From: Buxus sempervirens
Taxonomy: Eukaryota; Streptophyta; Magnoliopsida; Buxales; Buxaceae
Length of the DNA: 64,000 nt
Direction: 5' to 3'
NCBI GenBank assembly: GCA_947561395.2
Contig: OX387193.1
Location: forward strand, 8,246,001-8,310,000
Shown: positions 37,016-46,681 of the stretch, piece after piece
Layout of the letters: the number at the start of each line of letters is the position of its first letter
How positions within the stretch are numbered: the first letter of the stretch is position 1
The notes under the pieces: model-generated
Told to the model about the DNA's origin: nothing
Seen by the model: the letters and a program-made list of their open reading frames with translations, nothing else
Databases searched by the model: none
Position numbers and translations under genes: made by a program

Positions 37016-37603
37016 ATGGAAGGAGAGAAAAGTGTTGCGTGTAACAGGTGGAAGTGGGTACATTGCATCATGGTTGATCATGAGGCTTGTGCAACAAGGT
37101 TACTCTGTCTGGGCAACAATCCGAGGTAAGCAGCTTCTTCCTCTTCATCAGGCCAAAACTAAGAACTGAAAAGCCCTAATTAATTTATTTTTCCTCCAAA
37201 AACATTGAACATAGGACCAAAGGAACGCGTCGAATACCTTACAAACCTTCCGGGTGCATCAGAAAATCTCAAGATCATTGATGCAGATCTCGACAAACCA
37301 TACAGTTTCAGTGCTACCATTTCTGGATGTGTTGGTGTATGTCATGTTGCTCACCCCATGAACGTTGAAGGGAAAGATCCAGAAGAAGTAGTAACCAAAA
37401 CGGCAGTAGAAGGAACTCTGGGCGTACTGAAGGCATCCGTGGATTCTAAGACAGTTAAACGGGTGGTTTTAACTTGTAGTGTTGTTGCAGTAAAGTCTAA
37501 CAAAGAGGGTCATGACATAATATATGAGAATTCATGGACCGATATAGATCTTTGCAAAAATATTAAGCTTCATAATTCATCATATGCCATCTCAAAAACA
37601 GTG
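37016..37603 (+). pseudogene. Truncated reductase fragment d1
   Basis: Exon 1 (37016-37125) lacks 2 bp of the GT-repeat stretch that encodes the residues before the glycine motif, so the frame is lost in exon 1. Exon 2 starts at 37215 with [15 protein letters not shown] and reaches SSYAISKTV, then reductase homology stops at about 37603. The rest of exon 2 and exons 3-4 are missing. Sequence after the break also occurs near 36245 and 53285. The gene-like head is opposite in strand to copies a and b. Confidence 0.9.
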
Positions 37604-38311
37604 AATGTGAGATGCTTGATACGACAACACCTCACGGCCAAAGCAGGGGCAATTTAGGTAAGCATAGTAGAAGATTTCTTTCGTGATAGACTTTGGTTCA
37701 TATTTGTGAAAGTAACAAAGACAAATGTGGTCGGAGATGTGCCAAAAGAGGTGGACCACCTCAGAAGTGGTTGTCAATGTTATCTGAGTCAAGAGCGGAC
37801 TAAATTAAAGTATAAGTCTTCTTGTATTATTTTTATTAATTAGCACGGTGCATGTGAGAGGGAACAGTTATAAAACTAATTGTTAAGTTTTGGAAAAATT
37901 AAAGCAATTTTGATCATTGTACCATTTTATTGATAAATCTCCTTAATTGTGTAAGGGTTATTCTGTAAAGTCCAATATTTTGGTTGGCAGGATTCCCAAA
38001 GGAGGGAATTTGCGTTATATATTTTATAGATTAGGTAGTTCTTAGTTGACGATTCATGATAAATAGTTCCTATTTATAAACTAGGGAGGAATAACAAATT
38101 GGAAACAACGAAGCCTAGTTAAGTGGTTTGTTATAATGCCCCAACCTAGTGGGGTATTGTCCGCTTTGGGCCTAAGCCTAGTTAAGTGGCTTCATCCATT
38201 TCTGATGTGGGATCGGGATGTCACACTTGTACTTTTGAAGTGAAATGCTTCCATGTGGAGCATCCCACGGTTAGTATTTTTCAATTTTTGCAAATGTTTT
38301 TATGTGGGGCC
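37604..38311. other. Non-coding unit 2 sequence before LTR A4
   Basis: It matches 29990-30440 and 54680-55380. No gene is seen. A CCCAACC...GTGGGATATT-type stretch followed by GATGTGGGATCGGGATGTCAC recurs in all units and may be an old retroelement end. Confidence 0.6.
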
Positions 38312-39378
38312 TGTGCACACCTGATTTCGGCTGCACGACGAGGCGCATGCAAAACGATGCGTGCCTCGGGATTGTTTGGAGTCGCCACTGCCTGATGGAG
38401 TGCAGGCAGACACCTGGGTGTCTAAATTTGTCTATTAAGGCTTGGTCTGCGGCTTGAGATTCTAAGCAAGTTCTTAGTTGTGGTCTGGGGAAGTCCGTAG
38501 ACACCCCAGTCCACCCCGTCGGTTGACGGGTCCCATAGGTTTCCCTAGTGTGAGTCAACTTTGGTCTCTCACTCACCCGATTCCTATTCTAGCATTCAAT
38601 TTGGTTAAGTCTGGCGGGACCGCCAAAGTGGTGTGGGTTCCTTTACTTGATTTTATCTTCTTATTATTGAATGAAGTGAGTCTGATTGGGTGGGCCCCGT
38701 TGGAAGGCCCACCGATCCCTTGGTGGGCCAAGTGTGGCCCATATGTCCCCTTGGTGGGCCTTAGTCTAACCCTGAGAGGCCCTTTGAGCCTTGGTTCAAA
38801 TGAATTGATTTTTATTTGAAGTTTAAGTTTGATTATTTAAGTGTATTTCACGCCAAAGCGGGCCGGGATTGCTTTGTGGGCCCTTGAGTGGGCCATACAG
38901 TTGGTTGCCAAGTTTGTTGAGTTATCTTGCTTAATCCATACCAAAATGGGCCAAGCATTGGGCTTGGGGCCCTTTACCTGGGCTTGGGCTTGAAAGCCCA
39001 AGGCTTCATGAGTTAGGGTTTGGGAACCCTAACCTTGGTTGGGTTTAATGGGCTTAGTGGGCCCGACAGGCCTTGCCCTTGGTCTCGGCCAAACCATGCC
39101 TAAATCTAAGCATCATGCTTCCAAAATGGGCTTTGGTGGGCCTCAATGGGTTTGGCCCACTCAATTAATTTAATTGTCCTCGTTTAGCAAAAATGGGTTT
39201 GTCGGGCTTGGTGGGCCCCGTTGGAAGGCCCACCGGGAATAAATTTGGACCGGGTCGATCCAAGGCCCACCTTGGGTTTCTGGGTGACCCGGAAACCTTA
39301 TTGGTTCACCCGGATTGATCAAACAAACCAAAAAATTAGCACAATATCACAAAATTAGCAAAAATGCAGTTTGGCAGT

Positions 39379-39485
39379 GTAGTCGGCCTAAGATGCCGGT
39401 TACACACGAGGCTCAGTATATCCGGCATCTTTAGCCGGCTACGAATAAGGCTCTGTTGATCCGACCTGAGTTGTCGGATCAACCT
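39379..39485. repeat. Palindrome array of LTR A4, downstream side (39-bp period)
   Basis: Three units anchor at 39381, 39420 and 39459, exactly 39 bp apart. Arms include ATCCGGC/GCCGG and TTGATCCGAC/GTCGGATCAA. They lie about 1.05 kb downstream of the minus-strand TATA box, as in LTR A5. Confidence 0.85.
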
Positions 39486-40574
39486 AAAAACTTGGTTTTT
39501 TCGGATTTTTGCATTGGGCTTGGATTCCTAGGCCTCTTAGGGTGTTCCGGCATTGTGACAGGGACCTAAGTGTCCCTGTCTTTGTTCCTCATACTCCACA
39601 TGTCAATAATCAAACAAGGATAACACAAATCCATCAACAAAGCCTAGCATGCATGCTCTTAACCCATGAAACTACATGCATTTGGACAGATTTTTATACA
39701 TGAGACAAAAGTGTGTGTGTGAGTGAGCATGCTTCATGTGTGAGCATGTGTTAAAAGGTAAGCATGCATATTACTTGCAAGTAGCTTGAAGGGATTAATA
39801 TGAAAGCATCAAAGAGTATGAACCTAAAAAACATATACATATGATCTACCCTAAACATGCCAACAAGCCCTATCATTAATCCCATGCTAGAAACAAACAC
39901 AAAGCCATCCAACCAAACCTATTTAAAGAAGGGAAAGAGGGGGGTTAACATGGGGGTACAAAAGATGAGAAGACAAGGGAACATGCTCCCTTGGAATAAT
40001 GGTGGGACAAGCCAAAAGAAGCATGACAAGTGCTTCCAAATGGGATCCTAGACACACTTGTCAAGGCCTCTCCTCTTCCCATTCAGATATTAAACCCTCC
40101 CCTTACCATGGGAGTTAATATACAAAAAATAAAGTGAACCAACAAATCATATCATGAGAGAACAGTAGGCATATGGCATAAAAAAAAGAATGGAAATGCT
40201 CATATTTCATTTATTTTTAAGTATGTTTAACAAAGGGTGCCAAGGAACTCACCTAGGGCTTCGGAACTTTCTTTGAGTTGTGCTAACCTCCTCTTGAAGC
40301 CAAGGCACGACTGGAGCAGCTCCTCCTCTCCAAATGACCTCCAAGACCTCCTCCAAGTGATGGGAGTGAAGAAAAGTGGTAGAGAAATGGATTGGAGGAA
40401 GAGGTTCAAGAGAGTGGGAGAGATGAAGAGAGCTTGGGGGAGATGGGAGAGAGGTTAGAGAAGAGAATGGAGAGACCAAAATATGCTCAACCCCCCATAC
40501 ATATGGGGGCTTGGACTTTTTATAATGTGATGTGTGTGTGATGTGTATGCATATGATGCATGCATGGGGAAAAG

Positions 40575-40890
40575 GTGTTTGGAGGAGAGAGAGAGAGAGA
40601 GAGAGAGAGAAGGATGCATGAGGTGGTGCATCCATGGATGATGCAGAGGGGATTCACATGGGAAACACTAATCATGAGGGAGAGAGAGAGGTACATGCAA
40701 GATGCATGCATGGGTGATCATGGGGGGAAGAGAGAGAGAGAGAGAGGTGCTTGCATGCATGGTGAATAGGGGTGCACATGGGGAATATGCCTTTATGAAG
40801 GAGAGAGAGAGGGAAAGAAGATGTGGTGGGGAATTAAGCATGTGGGGGATGAATTATGGAGGAGAGAGAGGGAGAGAAAGATGTGGTGGG
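40575..40890. repeat. GA-rich minisatellite with CATGCATG motifs
   Basis: Several (GA)n tracts alternate with GATGCATGCATGG and GTGGTGGGGAATTAAGCATG segments; the last segment is tandemly doubled. It occupies the position upstream of the LTR A4 TATA box where the other group A LTRs have palindrome arrays. Confidence 0.85.
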
Positions 40891-41478
40891 GAATTAAGCA
40901 TGTGGGGATGATTTTCTTGATAATTGCATATTAGTCCCTGAGCTATTTTCACATCAACTTGATATTCACAGATTCGTCCCTAGGTAATTACAGACATGCC
41001 ATCAGATATTTTTGACTGTCCTGATATTTTACGGTTTTGCCCCCAGACACCTTTTTCTGCAGTTTTCTCTGCTGTTTTTGCCACGTGGGCAGTTTTTAGG
41101 GTTTCTTGTTTTGCCCATAACTTATTATCCGGGACTCCGATTCGAGCAAACTTAGTTGCGTTAGAATCGTGTCAGGATGACCTGTCCACTGGGACAAGTT
41201 TGGGCACCTGATTTGGGGTTTAACAGAAAGTCAATTTCTGCTCCCCGTCAAGTTTGACCGGCTGATAAATCCTTCATTCCGACTCCGATTCTAGCAAACT
41301 CAGTTGCTTTGGAACCGTGTCGGGATTCTCTATCCACTGAGAGAGAGAGAGAGAGAGAGAGCAAAGTGGTCAATTATCACTTGATTAAAAAGTCAACTTT
41401 TGCCCCCTCGGGGTTTGACTTTTCAATTAGGGTTTTCACTTTAGGCATTTCCGGGGGTGCAAAAATGAGGTGCTTACA

Positions 41479-43166
41479 GGGCCCATTTAGAAGAACACTC
41501 ATCATGGGGATGCTCTATGTAGAAGCATCACACTTTTAAATCAAGAGCTAATTTAGGCCTATATCTAAGAGGATTTCATTTAGTTAGTTATAATGCTCAA
41601 GTGGCAGTAGTGGTAGTAACAAATCTATAAAATTGGGAAAAACTGAAGGCCATTTTGGATATAGAATGTCAAGTAGAAAACTTGAGGTTCGCTATATACA
41701 TAAATTGGGGAAATGCACATGCTATGCACCTAGCAAAAGAATTAAATAAGTAAATGCAATTAATTGGGAGATAAATGAAAAAATAAATTGAAGAATAGTT
41801 TGAGGAATAGAAGCACATATATGTGTAAGGATATAAAAGTAAAATAGGTGGGATGATTGGATTTTCTTTTTTTTGGCATGGGGACAAATGTAAAATTGAT
41901 TTTTTAATATGTCATCACTTAACATAACAATATAAAGGTGTTGCCTCCCTAGTTTGTGTTAGTTATACTAGAAGTGGTGCATGTGCAGTACTGCATGTGT
42001 GTAGAAAGGGACATTGTTGGAGGAAACAATTGCAAAACTAATTGTTATTTTTTTGGGAAAGTTGAGACAGTTTTGACCGTTCTACCCTTTTATTAATAAA
42101 TCTTTTTAATAGGTGTGTAAAGGCTGTTTTGGAAAGCTACATATTTTGTTCGAAACGATTCCCAAGGGGGCCTCTTCCCAATATACGTAGTATATATATA
42201 TGGGTTACATGTGTAGCAAAATCCTAATTTGCAAATATTTTTATGAGGCTCATTTAGAAAAACACCCCCACCATGTCATTCCATTTGGTTAGTTAAGCTT
42301 AAGTGATGTAACAAATCTATAAAATAGGGAAAAGCTGAGGAATAATTTGGGCATATATTATTAAGACAGAATCTTGACAATTTTCTTTATATATTAATAA
42401 TATAGATACCAAGGCTTCGCTTATTGTTATTGTCACATGATTTTATAAGTCCGAAGTTGATATTTTGTTAGACGTGGCAAAACAAAGGCCGATCGTTCCC
42501 TAACAAAATATATCAACTTGGGACTAGTCAAGTCATGTATGTGAAAATAATAAGAATCCTTATTATTTAATGACCCAAAGACAAAAGTGGAAGTATTTTT
42601 TTTGGTAAAGATAACATAGAATTCAATTTATTACTTTTTAACTTATCTTACATGTGACCCACCCATTTAATAAGCAATGAGACGGGGGTTAAGAAATCAG
42701 GGGTTGATTCAGCCAAAAACAAGGATATGCGTCTAAAGCAAAATTTTGTAAGGCATCTGCTACTGCATTGGCACATAGATTTGTACAAAAGAAAAGGATT
42801 ATACCCTTTGGCCACTAAAAATATTACCAAAATAAAAAAATCGATCCATTACGTAATTGATGGCAAACCCCACATGTGATAGGCTATGCTAATGAGCAAA
42901 TGTTGGGTAATGACTATGGTATTAAAGTCAACAACCACATCCCAGGTTAGAATCATGGAGGGGGCGACCTATAAGCTGGATTAAAATGTCTTAGTATTAT
43001 ATATGGACATGATGCTAAGTCATTGAATATTGATAGGTGAGTGAAATCCCCAAAGTGAAAAAGGCTACAAAAGAAATTTTTGTATTCCTTAGAATACCTT
43101 TCTCCAATTTTTAAAGACTCCAATTTCCCCTTAATAGCTACTGACTTACCATTTTTGTAATCTTTG
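41479..43166. other. Non-coding unit 2 sequence between LTRs A4 and A5
   Basis: It matches 55380-57075 closely. It carries the LINE RNase H remnant (minus strand, 42689-42830; ANAVADALTKFCF-like after a one-base slip). No intact gene is seen. Confidence 0.7.
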
Positions 43167-43239
43167 TGTAAGCACCTCATTTTTGCGCTCCCAAAAAGCC
43201 AGAAATGCAAAACCCTGCTAAAAAGTCAAACCCTAAGGA

Positions 43240-43690
43240 GTGAAAAGTTGACCTTTTAATCAGATAAAATTTGGCCACCTTGATCTATCCCATTGGATAA
43301 AGAATCTCGACACGGTTCCAGCGCAACTGGGTTTGCAGGAATCGGAGTCCGGATAAAGGTTCTGCGGGCGGTCAAACTTAATGAAAAGCCAAGAGTTGAC
43401 TTTTCCTCGATTTCCGTGCCAAATACCTTACTTTAGCCCAATGGATAGATAATCCCGACACGGTCCCAGCGCAACTGGGTTTGCAGGAATCGGAGTCCGG
43501 ATAAAGGTTTTAAGGGCAGTCAAACTTAAGGGAAGGCCAAAAGTTGACTTTTTCTCGGAATCCGTGCCAAGTGCTTAGCCCCATGTCATTAAATAGAGGG
43601 CTCCGATACGAGTTTAACACAATTGAGTTTGCTCAAATCGGAGTTCGGATGAAGGAGATAGGACCTGTCGAAGTTTCCGAGCAGCAAAGC
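43240..43690 (+). repeat. About 147-bp tandem repeats at the U3 end of LTR A5
   Basis: Three units share CGACACGG, a GCAACTGGGTTTGC stretch and AATCGGAGTCCGGAT. Anchors at 43308, 43456 and 43602 give 148 and 146 bp. Related units occur in the U3 ends of A1, A2 and A4. Confidence 0.8.
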
Positions 43691-43894
43691 CGGAAACTGC
43701 ACACGTGGCGCAAGAACTGCACACGTGGCAGCCAACGCAGCAAAATATCTCGAGGACTAAATCTTGAATATCCAAAAATCTCAAGGACTAAACAAAAATT
43801 CGTACGGGGCAATCCGTAGATATCCAAAAGTGTCAAATCAGTCAAATCGGTCGAATCGGTCAAGTCGAAGGGCAAATCCGTAATTTTTCGATTT

Positions 43895-44140
43895 GTATCC
43901 GGTCAAATATACCGGATACACATACCCTTATGTATATCCGGACTCCAAGGCCGGATACGAAGATTTGCTCGGCGAGATTCGCGTCGATTCTCCGACAAAT
44001 TCGCGGCGGAATTAAATTTTGGCAATTATTATGTTTTGTATCCGGCCTTCAAGACCGGATACACATGAGGCTTAGTGTATCCAGCCTCGGAGACCGGATA
44101 CACATGGTACATAGTGTATCCGGACTCCAAGTTCGGATAC
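43895..44140. repeat. Palindrome array of LTR A5, promoter side (39-bp period)
   Basis: Units with arms GTATCCGG and CCGGATAC occur at 43895, 43932, 44038, 44077 and 44116; the last three are exactly 39 bp apart. The array ends 11 bp before the TATA box. Confidence 0.93.
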
Positions 44141-44151
44141 ATTAAAATTTC

Positions 44152-44160
44152 TATAAAAGG
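44152..44160 (+). promoter_or_regulatory. LTR A5 TATA box
   Basis: TATAAAAGG follows the palindrome array directly and precedes a GC-rich start region. It fixes the element's orientation as plus. Confidence 0.7.
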
Positions 44161-45172
44161 GGGCAGCAGCCCCCTTTCCAATGGTTGGCTCATTCCACCC
44201 TTCTTGGACTTGCTTTGCCCCCTTTTGCCTCTCCGAACCAGCCTCTTTCCAACCCTCCTTGCCTCCACCACCACCCCAAATCACCCCAAGGTGATCCCAC
44301 CTTTCTTTCTTCTTCTTCTCCTTCACTTCCACTCCAAGAGGAGGAGGATCAAGTGTTGTTGGTGCAAGGAGAAGCAGGCCCCAGTTGCTGTCCAGCTTCA
44401 AGGAGGAGCTTCCACACTAGGTAGCAACCCAGGAACCACGAGGTGAGTCTTTTTGACACGTTTGCTTATACATATATGAAAATGGTGTTGTTCTAAGCAA
44501 GTTAATGAGCTTGTTCTCCTCTTTTACCACAAATCGGTCATAAATGCTTGCATGGCATGAACTTGCCCTTCATTTCATCACGTGGGAGTCTCTGAAGGTA
44601 AAAGCATTCCCGCGTTTAGTTCTATAAGAGAATGGGAGGAGGTCCACCCCATTTAGAGTCTCTTTAACCCAGTGTTTTTTATTTCCTTTTGCTTTCCTTA
44701 TGATGGTCTCTAGCAATATTTTTTCGTCCATTAAGAGAGAACATGTTCTCCCTACTTCTTCATCCAATGTATCCCCCATGTAATCCCCCCTCCCTTCCCT
44801 TCTTTAGATGCTTGTAGGCCAGGAGAATAAGTGCAGGAATTTCGGCCATGTGTAGCATTTTAGGTGATGCATGCTAGCTTCATTTGATTTCTTATGAGCA
44901 TATATGCTAGTTGGTCCTTTTGTTCACATGCCTGCATGCACACCTGCACACACCCCCCATGACCCACTATTTTATGAGAATGCATCAGCATGATCCCCGT
45001 CCCCAAGGCCCCTTTTACCTTGCTGTAAACCCAAGGAGAGAAGCCAAGTGTGGCTTCTCCCAAATCTGAACCTACGCGGGCCCATCCGAGGGCCCACCAG
45101 ACTTCCTAAACCCTCCTGGGAACCCCTGTAATCCATCCCGAATGGCATAATCAAGAAAAAAGCCATCTCAGG

Positions 45173-45318
45173 GTGATCCGGCAACTCAGGCCAGATCACC
45201 TGTGGCCCAGGCATATCCGGCAACTAAGGTCGGATAACCTGTGGCCCCTGTGTATCCGGCCAATGAGCCAGGATCACTTGCAGACCCTGTGTATCCGGCC
45301 TGAGTTGCCGGATACACA
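45173..45318. repeat. Palindrome array of LTR A5, downstream side (39-bp period)
   Basis: Four units anchor on ATCCGG at 45176, 45215, 45254 and 45293, all exactly 39 bp apart. Spacers are CTGTGGCCC-like. The fourth unit has GTATCCGGC and GCCGGATAC arms, the same palindrome as the promoter-side array about 1.1 kb upstream. Confidence 0.92.
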
Positions 45319-46681
45319 CAGAAAGTGTATTTTTGTGCATTTTGATGTGTTTGCCGAATTGTGGAGTGATTTGAGCCAAAATAGTTGAACCAACAGGGTT
45401 TCCGGGTCGCCCAGAAACCCAACTTGGGACTTGGATCATCGGTCCAACTTGGCACACTTGTGGGCCTTCAAACGAGGCCCACCAAGCCCAATGAACCAAA
45501 GCATGCTAATTGAACAACTTAAATGAAATGAACAAATTGAACCGGGCGGGCCAAGCCCAATGCGGCCCGCCCGTACCTTGTGATATGAGTGAATGCATAA
45601 ACTGTCTGGTTTGGCCGAGACCATGGGCTTGGGCCTGCCGGGCCCGCCAAAGCCCGCCAACTAAGCCAAGGAAGGGATCAAGCCCTAACTTCATTGAATT
45701 CGGGCTTCCAAGGCCCAAAACCGGATTACGGGCCCCAAGCCCAACGTCCCAAAAGACTTTGGCCCAAATATAAAGATAAGTCTAAAAAACCCTTGGCCAC
45801 CACGTGGGCCCACCTAAGGGGCCCACAAATCCATCCGGCCCACTTTTGCATAAAAACAAACCTAATAATTCAAATCTAAACCTAAAGCAAAATCAATTCA
45901 CTAACCAAAGCCCACAGGGCCTCCTAGGGTTAGACAGAGGCCCACCAAGGGCACACGGGCCAACTCAAGCCCATCCAGGACACCGTGGGCCTTCCAAAGG
46001 GGCCCACCCGAACAGACTCAGGTTGTCTAAATTAATCAAGATAAAATCAACTAAAGGGACCCACACCACTCAGGTGGTCCCGCCAAGACTCAACCAAGTT
46101 ACATGCTGGATTAGGAATCGGGTGAAGACCAATTAGAAAGCTGACTCAAACCAGGGAACCCGCGGGACCCGTCATTCGACGGGGTGGTCTGGGGTGTCTA
46201 CGGACTTCCCCAGACCGCAACCGAGAACCAAACTTAGAATCTCAAGCCGCAGACCAAAAGCCCTAAATAGACAAGATTAGGCACCCAGGTGTCCGCCTGC
46301 ACCCCATCAGGCGGTGGCGACTCCGAAAATTACCCCGTGCCGCGTTTCCCACGCGCGCACACTTTGATAAAATGGTTTAAGTATGCACATACAATACTGC
46401 ATGTGTCACCCCTTATCAACATAATTAAAGTATCACATAGTAAATTTTTAAGGACACTGGTATGTACTTATTAATTAACCAATCATGACTTTTAAGATTG
46501 TTAGTAGCACGAAACAGACATTATTTGAGAGTCGAAGGCTCCACCCTTGGAACAGATACTTAGACCTACGCACACACACACAGCTGGGGACTGGGGAGCA
46601 TATATAGAAGCCTCACTAACTCAATTGAGGCTTATCTTCCACCAACATGACACAAATTTATTGACTCACATCACTCCTTGC

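Larger units (their letters stand above)
38312..41478 (-). mobile_element. Solo LTR A4
   Basis: It is 3167 bp, starts TGTGCACACCTG and ends GAGGTGCTTACA, with the 5-bp duplication GGGCC at 38307-38311 and 41479-41483. The empty site is intact at about 30445 and 55380. A minus-strand TATA-like TTATAAAAAG is at 40525-40516. No internal domain is present. Confidence 0.95.
43167..46361 (+). mobile_element. Solo LTR A5
   Basis: It is 3195 bp, starts TGTAAGCACCTC and ends CGCGCGCACA, with the 5-bp duplication CTTTG at 43162-43166 and 46362-46366. It is inverted relative to A4. The empty site is at about 57078. The TATA box is at 44152-44160. The right end carries TGGCGACTCCG, the mirror of the left-end block of A1, A2 and A4. 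Confidence 0.95.

Noticed and set aside
37016-37603. Fragment d1 as a functional short reductase gene
   Set aside because: The 2-bp loss in exon 1 breaks the frame and the C-terminal half including exons 3-4 is missing.
40249-40911. Several overlapping open frames around 40.2-40.9 kb
   Set aside because: They are translations of GA-rich minisatellite and LTR sequence and have no recognisable domain.
43167-46361. LTRs A4 and A5 as the two LTRs of one intact retrotransposon
   Set aside because: They are in opposite orientation and each has its own, different 5-bp duplication; the DNA between them is duplicated host sequence.
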